From positions 41,057,835 through 41,121,834 of the forward strand of contig CP136066.1 in the NCBI GenBank assembly GCA_032622095.1: a DNA stretch of 64,000 nucleotides. Direction: 5' to 3'. Below the pieces are notes generated by a model. The model was not told where the DNA came from and made no database searches. It saw only the letters and a list, made by a program, of their open reading frames with translations. Source of the DNA: Siphonodentalium dalli (Eukaryota > Mollusca > Scaphopoda > Gadilida > Siphonodentaliidae). Position numbers and translations under genes: made by a program. Within the stretch, counting starts at the first letter, position 1. The number at the start of each line of letters is the position of its first letter. Below, in pieces: positions 22,862 to 35,464 of the stretch.

Positions 22862-23331
22862 TTAACCCTTTCAGTGCCAAGTCCAATTTTTGTATCAACC
22901 CATATACCCTGTGCCAATGCATTCTCTTATATATGCGAGTCGACCATAGGTCGCCTCGCATATATAAGAGAATGCATTTGCCTAACAATTTTTTATCATT
23001 TGTTATTATTTTTTACAATTTTAATAATTTTTTCTTATATTCTTTAACAGACTTATTTTGTAGGTTTAGTGCCAGGGAATCTTACATTTTTCATGGGCAT
23101 CAAAATTATTACTATGAATACTTGGTGATAGTTTTGAGTTATAACATGCCCCTAAGGTTTTATCCAGTTTGTTTTTAAATTCGCTATGGCATGCTTAAGC
23201 ATACCCAAAAAATTCAACCCCAAAAAAAAAATGAAAAAAAAAAAAAATGTATTTTTTATTTTTTTTTACGGCCGATTTTACAGACCGTAAATTAGGGCCG
23301 AACAGATCGCTCCTGGCATTGAAAGGGTTAA
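22862..23331. mobile_element. piggyBac-like MITE, family 2 (full length)
   Basis: TTAA flanks and ends CCCTTTCAGTGCCAAGTCC / GCTCCTGGCATTGAAAGGG, different from family 1. It holds one copy of the same 70-bp hairpin (22912-22980). Long A and T runs lie near 23220-23265. No coding capacity. Confidence 0.85.
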
Positions 23332-23626
23332 GCCAAAGTATGATTGCCTTTAATAATCTTTTATAGTGGACTTAACAGCCAGATCCAGTGGCGGGATTTT
23401 TCGTTAATGTTAATCAACTAAATCATATGATTCAATAAAATTGCTATATTTTACGGTAATAATGATGTATTATAATCTAAAATTTATGTTAAATTAAGCA
23501 CAGTATATGATGTGTAATTAGGTGTACCGTAACTCACGTTTAATCTGTGTTTGTTTACGCGCAGAGAAGATCCAAACTAATATGAAGTCGCAAGGTCAAA
23601 TGAGTTCGTTTTCTTTTGAAATTACA

Positions 23627-24019
23627 TACCCCGCTGGACAAAACAAGTGTCCATTGGCACCGCGGTGTATTTGCCGTTCGGCCGCGGTGTAAGAGTTTGT
23701 AACTGCAGTTGAGCACCGCGGCCGAACGGCATGTACACTGCGGCCGAACGGCAAGTACACTGCGGCAAAAACGGCAAGTACACCATGGCCGAAAGGCAAC
23801 TACAACGCGGCGGAATGGCATGTACACCGTGGTTAGATTTCTGGTATCGTCTTTTTTCTGTTTAATGAACATACAGCAACTATGCCATGGCCGAATGGCA
23901 AGTACACTGCTGCCCAACTGTAGTTAGCCGGTGGAGCCGCAGTGTAATTGCATTTCGGCCGCGGTGGCAACGCTAACCGCACCGCGGTTAAGTGGATACT
24001 TGTTTTGTCCAGCAGGGTA
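23627..24019. mobile_element. TIR element packed with a GC-rich 20-30 bp repeat
   Basis: 393 bp with inverted ends TACCCCGCTGGACAAAACAA / TTGTTTTGTCCAGCAGGGTA. The inside is a GC-rich repeat of GTACACTGCGGCCGAACGGC-type words in both orientations, in sharp contrast with the AT-rich surroundings. Frames on both strands are repeat translation. Confidence 0.75.
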
Positions 24020-24171
24020 AACGTGATATATTTTATATTCATATTTTTCATACTTTCAGTCGGCAGTCGGAGTTCAGAACAAATAAAATCTTTTCTATGG
24101 AATAAACCAGGCTACTTTCACAATTGTGACATTTTATTACCAACATTTGGTGATTTTAGATGAGCGGTACT

Positions 24172-24565
24172 TTAACCCTTTCAGTGCCAAGTCCGATATT
24201 TGTATCAACCCATATACCCTGTGCCAATGCATTCTCTTATATATGCGAGTCGACCATAGGTCACCTCGCATATATATATATAAGAGATTGCATTGGCCTA
24301 ACAATTTTTCATCATTTGTTATTATTTTTTACAATTTTAATAATTTTTTCTTATATTCTTTAACAGACTTATTTTGTAGGTTTAGTGCCAGGGAATCATA
24401 AGTTTTTCATGGGCATCAAAATTATTACTATGAATACTTGGTGATAGTTTTGAGTTATAACATGCCCCTAAGGTTTTATCCAGTTTGTTTTTAAATTCAC
24501 TATAGCATGCTTAAGCATACCCAAAATTTGGTTTTGAAATTTACTCCTCAAGACCGTAAATTAGT
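24172..24565. mobile_element. piggyBac-like MITE, family 2, 3' truncated
   Basis: TTAACCCTTTCAGTGCCAAG start. The hairpin module at 24225-24297 has an expanded TATATATATA centre. The right terminus is missing. Confidence 0.75.
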
Positions 24566-24790
24566 AAGTTGATATGTGAATTCATAAAAGCATGCATGGA
24601 ATAAGATAACCTACTCCTCAATACCATCAATTCAAGGAAAAACACTTTTTTTTTTGTTCTTCAAAAAACATACATAATATACATGTAACAATTGTTTTTG
24701 TAATAAATGTTTGTTTATGTTATAGCAGAAACCAAAATTCATTGGTATTGCTGAATAAAAACTTGAAACTTGACAACTGTACTTCAACGT

Positions 24791-25195
24791 TAGTGATGTG
24801 CGGTTTTGAGATATTCATTTCTGTTTTGATTTCAGTATGGTTTTTGTATAAAACCGGGTTTTGGCCTCGGTTATGGTTTTGCTCAATACACCAATGACTA
24901 TACGCATAGAGCAGATGGTATAATATATGGCATAATAATTCCAGCCATTTTCTTGTGATTGCTTTATAGTTTATGTGTCAGTAAGTGCCATTATCGCCCA
25001 TATGACACCAAAATGTTCCAAATTGAAACTGCTATAGTGGTGGCAAATAGCAGCTGACAAAAGCATGTGACACATCACACATAGTTGTCCGTTAATTGAA
25101 ATCGGAAGAATAGGTTTTATAGAATATATCGGTTGCAATTTGGTTTTGAAATAAAACCAAATGAAAACTGAGAAATTTAAAACTGCACATTACTA
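24791..25195. mobile_element. hAT-like MITE, 405 bp
   Basis: Ends TAGTGATGTGCGGTTTT / AAAACTGCACATTACTA. Flanking 8-mers TTCAACGT (24783-24790) and TTCGACGT (25196-25203) match at 7 of 8 positions, as expected for an older hAT insertion. Confidence 0.75.
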
Positions 25196-25210
25196 TTCGA
25201 CGTAAACCAG

Positions 25211-25784
25211 TACAGTAAAACCTCTCCAAACCCGACCCTCTATAACCTAATTCTTCTCCATACCGAACAAATTGTCCGGTCCCGAATTCACCAACAATGT
25301 GTCAGTGCTCTATTGTCAGTGAAGTCACCATTGTTCACTTAATGTGTGAAACAAGCATACAGTTATCATCTAATCAGATATCTGATGTTGTAATCTAGCT
25401 CAAAGTGTTCGCCGATAAAAATACCGCAAAATTAAATTTGTACGATTATACAAGAGTATGAAAATATACCTGAGCTATTGTCAGCAGCATTTTCAAAAAC
25501 AGCGATTCACCATAAAATTTGTTGTTCCCATGTTTCCTGTCTTATCTATACATATATTGTGTCTCAATATACCATGTTATTAATTCTTATGATACCATGT
25601 TTTAACTTTGTTATATATATTTTATTTGGGACTTCATTGAATAAAGTTTAATTTAATGTTAGTTTGTTTAATGAGTTGGTTGTGCTTGGGCGATGTCAAT
25701 ACATACCAATCACAGTGCGATTTTCTATAAGCCGAACAGAAGGGCCGGTCCGAATGGTGTTTAGTTTGGAGACTTTTTTCTGTA
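25211..25784. mobile_element. pogo/Tigger-like MITE
   Basis: Ends TACAGTAAAACCTCTCCAAA / TTTGGAGACTTTTTTCTGTA. The TACAGTAAAACCTC start is typical of pogo/Tigger elements, with TA as target. Non-coding. A related right end lies at 36538-36629. Confidence 0.72.
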
Positions 25785-25801
25785 TTATCATATCTATACA
25801 T

Positions 25802-26167
25802 TTTTTTACCCTGTGCTAATGCATTCTCTTATATATGCGAGTCGACCATGGGTCGCCTCGCATATATAAGAGAATGCTTTGGCCTAACAATTTTTTATCA
25901 TTTTTTAAAAATAAATGTTTCTTACAATTTTTAGGACATAAAATAAAAAACATCCATTACCCTGCAGGGAGCCCCACACATATATATAGAAGCTCATGTT
26001 TGTCTGGGGCTCTGTATGGGTGAAATTATAAAATTATTAAAGAATACAAGAAAAAATTATTAAAATTGTAAAAAATTGTTAGGCCAATGCATTCTCTTAT
26101 ATATGCGAGGCGACCTATGGTCGACTCGCATATATAAGAGAATGCATTGGCACAGGGTAAAAAAAAT
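25802..26167. mobile_element. Solo pair of 70-bp hairpins without piggyBac ends
   Basis: Bounded by TTTTTTACCCTGTGC and GCACAGGGTAAAAAA, with hairpin modules at 25812-25883 and 26086-26157 and an AT-rich spacer. No CCCTTT terminus or TTAA is present on either side. Confidence 0.7.
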
Positions 26168-26289
26168 CCCGACTTACGACTGGATTTGATATGGCGGGTC
26201 ACATATATCTGATCATTTATAAAGGGACTTCAAACTTGGTGCTTTACGTTGAAGGAAACTTGGACTAAGTGAAAGAGAGTTTAATTTCA

Positions 26290-26660
26290 CTGGTTATTTG
26301 TTATACGTTAACCCTGCAACACACGCACCATACTGCATGGTCCGACACTGTTTCCATCTCATCTTTGCAGCATACACACCAAATACATGGTTCACCACTG
26401 GTTCAATATTATCTATGAACCACACTACAGGATCAGTCACGGGACCACATCTTGCATCATACACACCACACAGTTTGGTATGCCACCGGTCCCATCTTAT
26501 CACCACCGAAACCCACATGCCATGATCCAGTAGTTCCATCAAACTGCAGCCCACACAGCTTGGTAGCCCAATTATCTGGACACACATCAGTGAACACTGT
26601 GATGAGAGAGATGGCTTGGTACACCGGTCTCCTGGACACACGGCACTGTGAGAGAGGGGT
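26290..26660 (-). pseudogene. Coding-like repeat of about 87-90 bp, unidentified
   Basis: Read on the - strand, two frames give protein-like units with a shared core (DNWATKLCGLQFDG and DRWHTKLCGVYDARCG) at a spacing near 29-30 codons. A frame change occurs near 26457-26500. The units are rich in Trp, Cys, Gly and aromatic residues, unlike the low-complexity frames of other repeats here. It could be a decayed fragment of a repeat-domain protein or a minisatellite that happens to be open. I do not recognise the family and cannot place splice sites with confidence. Confidence 0.3.
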
Positions 26661-27243
26661 TAATTGTCCCTGATTACTTGATTAGTTCTGTTATATTCAA
26701 AGCACACACATTCATGTCACACAGCGTGGTTCTCATCGTCAATACCCAACTCGTCATCTGCAAGAAAAACAAGAGGCCGATCACTAACAGCAGATGTCTA
26801 ACCCATACCTTCAACCAAACCGGCTGGAAACGAGCGATCTAGAACTGAATATATGCCTGTATACAAATTGTGGAGATGACTTGTTAAAGATGTTATAAGG
26901 CATAAGAACAGAATCCATCCACTTGTGCAAAAAAGATATTTGTGCAACATGCGACATGGGATGGGTTGAAGCGATTAATACTTTCCAAACTGATCATTAC
27001 CGAAATACAGGTACATACAGAAAATAATAATAATGACAGTTTTATATAGCGATTAACCAATTACATGTACATTTGTACTTGCTAATTGGTTTATAATAGT
27101 TACTTGCTGTAACACGCTTTTAAACTTTATAATATTACCACAGTCACTGTGTACAAGCCAATCAATGAACTTGCAGGCACTGCTCTAGTTTGATCAGAAA
27201 ATGCTCTGACACTCAACAGTTTGACAAGTTGTCTGGAACTCGT
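26661..27243. other. Gene-free spacer
   Basis: No coding-like frame. A stretch near 26770-26830 (GGCCGATCACTAACAG, ATGTCTAACCCATACCTT) resembles 32490-32525 and is probably a dispersed repeat. Confidence 0.45.
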
Positions 27244-27621
27244 TTAACCCTTTACCCAACAAACCGGCCAAATAAAGCTTCAACAGCCTAAAATATCTTC
27301 GGTCTGTCTCAATAGAACCATACAAATATGGATATCATTGGAACCGGCTCCTTGACCACATTGTGATGGTTACAGTTATGCCCTGTGCCAATGCATTCTC
27401 TTATATATGCGAGTCGACCATAGGTCGCCTCGCATATATAAGAGAATGCATTGGCTTTTTTTAACACTTTTTACCATTTTTTCTTACATTCTTAAACAAT
27501 TTTATAATTTTGAATGTGTTAAGCCAATGCATTCTCTTATATATGCGAGGCGACCTATGGTCGACTCGCATATATAAGAGAATGCATTGGCACAGGGCCC
27601 TTCTGTTGGGTAAAGGGTTAA
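27244..27621. mobile_element. piggyBac-like MITE, family 1
   Basis: TTAA flanks and two intact hairpin modules (27384-27456, 27525-27596). Slightly shortened left arm. Confidence 0.87.
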
Positions 27622-27999
27622 CGCATGAGTGGTGTGAAGCCGACACAGACCTTGCTCAAGGGGCCCATAATAATAATATTCAGTAATCAAGTACAGGTAT
27701 TATTACACAGTGAAAAGCCCTCATAATTGGCTACAGCAATCATCAATGGGTTGCCAAAGCAGATTGCCAAAGCCAAACAATGTGAATAAAAGGTCAGCCG
27801 ACCACAGTGTCCCCCGAAAACGTGGCAAGTTGACGCCGCTTTGTTAAAGAAATAAAAAAAAATGTTGAAATGTTCAAAGTCGAAAGGGTTAATAATTCCG
27901 TAAAGAAATAATTTTTCCGGCATCTATATACATGTTGCGCATCTCCAATATGTGAGTAACAATACTCTGAAGTTTCAAATATCTACGATCAAAACTGTA

Positions 28000-28770
28000 G
28001 GAGGAGTTGATTACACCATGAATGTACCCTCATACAGAAAATTATAAAAAATGTTTTTCAAAGTCGAAAGGCCCATAACTTGACCTGTATGGGTCAACAA
28101 TTTTCTGAACTTGACCTGTATTTTGATATGAACGACCCACAAAAAAACAGAATTTCCAATTAAACAATCCAAACTTTAGCTATCATCCGGAAATCAAAGA
28201 AAAAAGAAGAAAATTGAATTTCGTAAGTCGAAAAGCACATAACTGAGAAAAATCATCGGATCAAACTCAAATTCGAACTTGACCTGTATTTTGATAACAA
28301 TGACTCAAAAAAAACGGAATTATCAGTTGAACAGTCCAAACTTGAGTTATCATCCGGAAATCAAAGAAAAAAGAAGCAAAATGGAATTTTCTAAGTCGAA
28401 AAAAGTCCATAACTCATAGTGAGGAAAAATCATCGGATCAAGCTCAAATTCGAACTCAACCTGTATCTTGATATGACTGATCCACATAAAAACGGTATTT
28501 GCAATTAAAGGATCCAAACTAGAGATATCATCCGGAAACCGAAAAAGTGAGAAATTTTCTAAGTTAAAAAAAAAGGTGGAAAAAAGGGAAATAACTCCAC
28601 AAAAGAACATCGGATCAAACCCAGAATTGCAGAGCACCTGTGTTCTTGGTTGAGACACCTACATACCAAGTTTAAATCAAATGGATGATCATTACTGGAG
28701 TTATAACTCCAGACGGACGGACAAAGGACGCGGCTGATAACAATAGTCCTCCGAAAATTTCGGGGGACAA
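28000..28770. repeat. Degenerate tandem block with ACGG tail
   Basis: Units of about 140 bp with words AAGTCGAAAAGGCCCATAAC, ATCGGATCAAAC and TTGACCTGTATTTTGATA. It ends in ACGGACGGACAAAGGACG and TCCGAAAATTTCGGGGGACA. Related blocks are at 33950 and 39190. The layout (tandem core, ACGG microsatellite, hairpin) recalls the pearl-like arrays. The 102-aa frame on - is an artefact. Confidence 0.65.
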
Positions 28771-29302
28771 TTAATAGGGCTGGTGAAACAAAAAAATATC
28801 AGACGATACATCAAAATGCAATGATTAGAACTTAAAGCCCTGCAAGACGTTCGCAATGTCAGTATCAAGTTAGGGGAATCTTGACGTTCAATTAACAAAT
28901 AACAAATTCTATAATTGATATCGTATCCGTATATCACCTAAAATTATATCTATTTCTTGAGGTATCCAAATTTTACAGAATATTGTTTGGACACTGTTCC
29001 AAGTAACCCCATGGAACATATCCAGAGATTTGATCAACGGAAAAATATATCTCACTTCGTTGCAATCAATGCTGATTCTTACCGTATTGCGACCAAGTGT
29101 ATCATTACAGTCCTAATGACCCATGCAGACAGCGATATGAATACTGCATCAATTACGACGAACGTAATATGATTGAGTCATTCACATGGTGGCGCGACAA
29201 AAGCGTAAATCGCAAGACTAGAATTTGTTCTAACTGAGCGACGTGATCAGAGTGTTTATACTCAGGTGTTTTTACAACGAAGACAGATGATCTCACCGTA
29301 TG
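28771..29302. other. Gene-free spacer
   Basis: Non-repetitive by eye. The open frame at 28957-29172 has no recognisable similarity and no clear splice context. Confidence 0.4.
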
Positions 29303-30473
29303 CAGTGTTCGCGCTGTCGGTAGCCAAATTAGCCAATGGCTAATCTTTTTCGAATTTGGCTAATAAAACTTTCATTTGGCTAAACTTTTAGCTAAACTTT
29401 TTTTAACCCAAATGGAGACTGAAAGCATGGAGCCAGAAAGCTAATTAATAAAAGCGCTCAATAGATCGGCATTCAAGACGAAGTTAGGTGACGAAAGTAT
29501 TTCATTATTTTCGTACTTATGAAATATCGTACAAAGGGGAACCCGATCGACAACTCTATCAACCAAGCGATCACAAAGTGATATGCAATCATCTTTAGTT
29601 TTCACAAGACGGACATTCAAAGACGCATGGACATTAAAGCGACCGTGGTTGAATTATGACAATGTGAAGAAAGCAATGTTTTGTAAAGTGCATTGACGCC
29701 GGTATATAAGCAATTTGTTCGTAACAGGCTGTTTTAATCTGGAAAAAGATTACGTCACTCTGCACGAAGCAGCAAAAGGTCATTATTAATTTTTACATTT
29801 AATCCCCTAATCCCCCATTCAGCCCATTGTCTGTCTGGTCACTCACGGCGCGCCTGCACAATGCATGTTTATGATGACATTGTATTTAAGACGGTCGAGG
29901 TTTATGAGCACCAAGTGTAAGACAAAAGCTTAATCAGCCAAATGTGAATCACGACAGATATTTTGTGGCTATTTGTCGTCATTACCGATACAGTCAAAAT
30001 AATATGCATGCTTTTATGACAGATTGTAATTTGATAATGGCGTAACAATATTAAGTTATTAGTTTCCAGATGTCACTTAGATATTTTCGCAAGGATAAAT
30101 ATTTAATGATTTAAAAAAAGATATTGATAAAAAACAAAAAAATAATGACATTAAGAAGGACAATCCCGGGTTACACCCCCCCCCCCCAATCACTCTTTCA
30201 CATAAAGATTAATAAATTTTTAATAAATGATATATATAAAAATACTTCTAGTTCATCAAAATGATTTAAATTATTGTATATTTTACCTGTGTCTGTTAGA
30301 TTTTACGTTTTAGTCATTAATTGTGAACCGACCAGAAAACGATGATTTAATTTGGCCAAAGTTTTTTTTAATTTGGCCAAAAAACATTTGGCTAAAGTTG
30401 TTTTCATTTGGCTAATAAAATTTTCATTTGGCTAAACTTTTGGCTAAAGTTTTTTTCGGTCCAGCGCGAACAC
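29303..30473. mobile_element. hAT-like element, 1171 bp
   Basis: Inverted ends CAGTGTTCGCGCTG / CAGCGCGAACACTG. Flanks ACCGTATG (29295-29302) and ACCGTACG (30474-30481) match at 7 of 8 positions. Both subterminal regions are built from repeats of CATTTGGCTAAACTTTT-type words. No transposase frame visible. A C-run lies near 30175. Confidence 0.8.
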
Positions 30474-30539
30474 TGACCGTACGTGGAATCCATCAGCAAT
30501 GCCAAGGGCATTCATAAATAGAATGGCTATCAGGCCTGA

Positions 30540-30715
30540 GTATATTAAAGGTGCCTGTCATTTGCATGCTATGCTGGATAGCGTCACTAAATTCACCCTC
30601 TGTGGACCCCGTTCTGCTTAGGCCTCATCTTCTCTGGAAAACTTTATTATTTGATTTCTATAGAAACTTCTTCACATAGATTCTATTTCTTTTTTAGTTT
30701 CTCCGATCAACTATT
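30540..30715. mobile_element. Double-hairpin superfamily, long form, partial
   Basis: TGCCTGTCATTTGCATGCTATG, part of a hairpin, then the TTCTCTGGAAA centre shared with the 4210 element. Confidence 0.5.
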
Positions 30716-31193
30716 TTTAGATGTGCAAATTACGGAATGGGACAGGGCTCACTGTCGTTTTATTGTGTAAATGTGCGGACATTTCAGCCTTCCATGCTGA
30801 GCACATTGTTGCGTTATTATGTCTGTCCGACTGAATCCACGAAATAATGCAATTATTCCAGTTCAGTGATGTAACATTTACGTCACCGGGATGCGGGTTG
30901 ACACCTGGATTTTAACGAATATATTACTGTTCACTTCAGACAGACAGGTAGTTTATAATTAAGATATTAGGTGGTATTCAAGCAAATTAGTTCACAATTC
31001 ACATAGTGTACAATCGGTTTCCGTTTACTATCGATATCAACGTCAATTTTGGGCGAATGTTAGTTGAGATATTAGAGAAGAACCATAAAATGCCTATACA
31101 TTTTATGTTGAGCATTTCAACCTTTTCGAACCAATATTTTCGAGCCGAATACAATTGAATATCGAGACCGAATTGAGTAACAACACTGTCGGA

Positions 31194-31680
31194 TACCCGT
31201 TTAGGTTCGTACGTGTCAAGATGGCGGTGCCCAGTGGACAGGATAAACGGTAAGTGTATATATTGTCTTCAAGCATCAATTAACGACATCTTTCGGTGAT
31301 ACACATTTAAACAGTTATGTAGGAATTTGTATGCCCAACACCTACTTACATGCCCTTCGCAATGTTAGCTTTTTCATAATTTTTTGGCCATGGGCTCATG
31401 GATCTGCACATTTATGTATTGTCCTGGGTAGATTAGATCTTCGGAATGTAAAACCACCGATATTTTTATTGTCTTACTCCGAAAAACGACCTTTGAAAAT
31501 TTCAAAATGTTCAGGTTCAGATTCGCAATATTTCCGATGATTTTGTTCAGGTTCAGAAACAATTTTCGTTTAGGTTCGGACAATTGCGATCAGGTTCGGA
31601 CGCATCAAAACCTCACCAAGAAGCGAAATGCCTAGCTGCAGTAGCGCTGTTATTGTGCTTGTTGTTTACGAGCACGCATT
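31194..31680 (+). repeat. Left arm of a 5-kb inverted repeat
   Basis: Begins TACCCGTTTAGGTTCGTACG and is the reverse complement of 35465-36224 with moderate divergence. The arm carries an ATG in a CAAGATGGCGG context, a splice donor, and further on a run of CAGGTTCAGA/CAGGTTCGGA words. Inner similarity fades near 31680. Confidence 0.8.
31221..31249 (+). CDS. Candidate first coding exon (promoter-like), unidentified
   Basis: ATG at 31221 in CAAGATGGCGGTGCC, then MAVPSGQDK plus two bases before GTAAGTG at 31250. The CAAGATGGCGG context matches the YY1 promoter motif, which often overlaps housekeeping start codons. No downstream exon was found. The inverted copy (start at 36197, - strand) keeps the motif and donor but has a stop after MAAPSE. 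This may be a captured or duplicated first exon and not a working gene. Confidence 0.3.
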
Positions 31681-31892
31681 GTTATATCTAATGATGTCAG
31701 CTGAAATTTACAAATATAGGTGGTAATTCTCCGAATGAGTGGGACAAAAGCCACAGTTAAATAATGTTGCCAATAATCTCGAGAATTGTCGGCTATACAC
31801 CAGCTAGTGGGGAATGAAATTACATTGCCATATTACATATGAGCAACAGTATATATAGTAATGTTAGTTATCTTCGGCAATATCGGGGGTAG

Positions 31893-31990
31893 GGCCTACA
31901 TGGAGATTTAATACCTGGATGTCGATTTTGAACCCAGAGGCGGAGCCAAGGGTTCAAAAAGCGGCATCCAGGTATTAAATCTCCATGTAC
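31893..31990. repeat. Inverted repeat (ATGGAGATTTAATACCTGG arms)
   Basis: Arms of about 35-40 bp (TTTAATACCTGGATG and complement) surround AACCCAGAGGCGGAGCC. Short foldback, function unknown. Confidence 0.6.
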
Positions 31991-31999
31991 CCCACGATG

Positions 32000-33949
32000 T
32001 TGGCAGAGATAACGATTTTGCCCCCACAACAATAGCTACCATGCGGTGTGATTTTCATAGGTTATTAGATAAATTCACACCAATCGGCACCAATAAGAAT
32101 AATTCAGTAGCCGACCAATCGGTCCTGTGTCAGGTGACGTCATATAGTGCACGCTCAGTGTGTTACTGAGAACAATGTCACGATTGGTGGAAACTGCTAG
32201 TTCAAGGGTCATTCATAACCCCGATGTTTCACGTGTTATTATACCCCACTGTCAAGAGTTACGGGGACATGGTGCATGATTTAAACGTGACGTTGTTGTC
32301 AATCAGTTTGCTAGTTACAACCGGATGTGATGGACAAATGTTTTTGTTATATGCTTCCCAATGAAATAGCCGTAATTTTGAGTGGCATACGATGCGCTCT
32401 CTTTCGCCAGGACCTAGGCATGGATAACACTTTTCAAAAGTTGCTTAGATATTGTTATTTCACTGTAGATACTTCCGTTAAACGAGAGGCCGATCACGAT
32501 CGACAGATGTTTAACCCATACCTTGGCGATAACGATTAGCTATTTTCATAAATCCTTACACCAACCTTTTCAACAATTCACATCTTACTATTAAAGCTAC
32601 TCGATCCGATTAAGCACCCCTCAGTTATGTTTTATTTGGCTTTGGGGGTAAAAAATATTTTATTCAAATCGAGGAACCCATTCCTCAAAGCTCAGAATAA
32701 GCAGATATCAATTTTTAAAATCTATTATCTTTAACCACCTGGAATATTTAGTGGCCGTATGAAAGTTGATGAAGATGGATAACTCTAAAATCAAGTGTTT
32801 TTTTTGTGTGAGATATATGACAAAGTAGCAAAATTTCATTGTACAAAATGTTGATAAATAACAGATTTTGGGCAATTTTATACTAGTGGACTGTGGTTAG
32901 CATTATTTTTGGGCAATTAATTGACTCTGATAACAGAAGCGGAATTTCAAAAAAACTGTTGTTGTTGGAATCTGATGATATGGGGACCATCAAATCGGAT
33001 TGAGTACCTTTAAGTTCACAAGTGGCATAAGACTTATTGGGCACCGTCCATATGAACATGGATATGGCATTTGATTCCAACCTATTAAGTCAGTATAAAA
33101 TAGATATATAGTCTTATAGAGCTCAGTCCATAGTCAGGCAGAAGAACCATACATAACAGTTAAAGATAAACTATTTTAAAAATTTCGTAAAATATGATTG
33201 ATAATGATTGGATATAACATACTTTAATGCATAATTATGAGATAACTAGAGGTCACCAGGGATATGAGATTGAAGATATTAGATTTATTACATTGGATAG
33301 CATACTGTATGTCTATGGAATGGGTGGGTTAATTTTGATAATATTTTAAAGCAATTAAACCAAATGACCCTCTCTGTACAGGTTAGGGGTGTGTTATCAT
33401 AAACTATGACTTGAAATATAATATAATCAATGACAAATATTTGAGTTATTAAATGAGATAGCAAGGGGTTGATCTTAATCACATTAATGAACTGATCAAA
33501 ATAGTCTATAAATGCATGTATATGGATTTAGAAGCCCACACAATAAGTCCGTCTCAAGAATACAAGCAACATAATTATTATCCTGCACCCCAAATGCAAT
33601 AGAGGGAATTTCAAAATAAGACATTTCCTCTAATGTTTTTAGAAATCCTTACTGAACCTGGCTCAAAGTGAAAGATATAATTTAATATCTGCCTATCAGA
33701 TATCATGTGACTATGGAATGGGTTAATATTAATCCCAAAATCCATGCAAGACCAGAGAGCTATGTTGGAGTTGATAAATCCTGAGAAGTCACTGTCCACA
33801 CACTATGGAAATTCAATAAACAACAGATAGCTATTTCTCCTCACACTAATGTCTAAAAATAACTCTAATTATCAATAACTCAGATACTGCTTGTCTCTTA
33901 CAGAGCTAATGTTTTACTGCTGGTGCTGGTAATCAATTATTTGTTGACT
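32000..33949. other. Interior of the 5-kb inverted repeat, no gene seen
   Basis: AT-rich with weak internal repetition (GATATCATGTGACTATGGAAT-like words near 33300 and 33700, suggesting an old duplication). The frame at 32327-32539 has no recognisable similarity. Confidence 0.4.
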
Positions 33950-34510
33950 GCTATGGTTATCTGTTCAATTCTTAGTTGAACAAGGGCCATAACTCTGGTA
34001 TAAAATGTTGGATCTAACCCATATTCAATCTCGATTTGTATTTTGAAATGAGAAACTCGCATACCAAATTTGGTTCTTATCAGTTGAAAAATGGTTGATT
34101 TATCAAAATATGCAGAAATTCTATGTCAAAGGGCCATAACTCCATTGAAAAATATCGGATCAAACCCATATTCGAACTCGATCTGTATTTTGGTCCGAGA
34201 AACTTGCATACCAAATTTGATTCTGATCAGATAATTTTTGTTTGAGTTATGGTAGCATGCATGAATTCTAAGTCGAAAAAGGGCCATAACTCCGTGAAAA
34301 AAACTCGGATCGAACCCATATTCGAACTCGATCTGTATTTGGTGCTGACAAATTCATATAAAAAATTTGGTTCCGATCAGATATAAAATGTTTGAGTTAT
34401 CGCACCATGCGTAAAGTGTCTACAGACAGACAGACAGACAGACAGACAGACGGACTAACGACGAGTGGTCAATCCGGACAACGACACTATGTTTACCATA
34501 CTATGGTATG
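33950..34510. repeat. Degenerate tandem block with (CAGA)n tail
   Basis: Three units of about 120 bp (CGAACTCGATCTGTATTTTG, GGGCCATAACTCC) followed by CAGACAGACAGACAGACGG (about 34421-34452) and ACGACACTATGTTTACC. Same family as 28000 and 39190. Confidence 0.65.
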
Positions 34511-34884
34511 GGTAAACATAAAAAAGGTAAACAATTATTGGCGCGTGTATTAACAATGGAACTACGCGAAATTCCGCGGAAGACTGAAAATAGTTCATTA
34601 CTGCGATAAATTCTAAAGAAAAACAAATGATCCTGTTTTATTACGTATTCAGTTGTTATTTGTCTTGATAATTGAGTTTCTGTGTGTAATATTTAACCAT
34701 TGGGTATAGGAACTATTCTTTTAGACGCAAGTAGGAAATTTTCCAACCAAATTTAGTGATGCGTAATTTGCCAACGGAAACAGCTGATATTGTTTGCATT
34801 AGTTTCGCTACTTCGGCGTCTAAATTCTTGTTTCGATAGACATATACTTGTAGTTTTGCAGAATTACTTACCATAAGCATAACA

Positions 34885-34985
34885 TAAAGAGAACATCTAT
34901 GGTTTCTCGAATAATATATTCCTGAAATATCACAGCTCTTGAAGATTCGCTTATTGCAGGTATCATTCGAGAAACCATAGGTATT
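34885..34985. repeat. Imperfect inverted repeat
   Basis: CTATGGTTTCTCGAATAATA pairs with TATCATTCGAGAAACCATAG, with AGAACATCTA and complement-like sequence outside. Probably a small foldback element. Confidence 0.55.
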
Positions 34986-35464
34986 ATCTATGTTCGCATA
35001 TCTGATTAATAGTCCTGCACAATAGTCGTGTCTATAAATATTATCGATATTAGATTGTTGGTATTACGGGGAATTCGTTGAAGATGGCGTACATTACCCC
35101 TTTAACTCAGTTCTGAAATTGTCACGAATGATACCGTATAGCAAGCTCCGTACAGAGTTCAGTGCAGAATTTAGCGAAGCGAAGGGACTGAACCCTGTTT
35201 TGCAGCTTGGAATGTTACATCATCACCAGTGAATATTAGTCTAATCTCAATGGCCATGCATACTTAACATGTAACAGGAAGATGTATCGACAGTTGTGAA
35301 CAGATATCTGATCATCTACCTGCAGCGACCTTAGTGGCCTCGTATGTGGGTTGGGAGGGGAACCACAAGTACGCAAATATGTATCTTCCATGCATACATA
35401 AAGAAAGTCCGCCCTAATTATTCCGGAGTGGGCTAAAACCATGCCAAGTGTTCCCCGTTTATTG

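Noticed and set aside
23555-24163. Several basic or Cys-rich frames
   Set aside because: They are reading of the GC-rich short repeat inside the 23627-24019 element on both strands.
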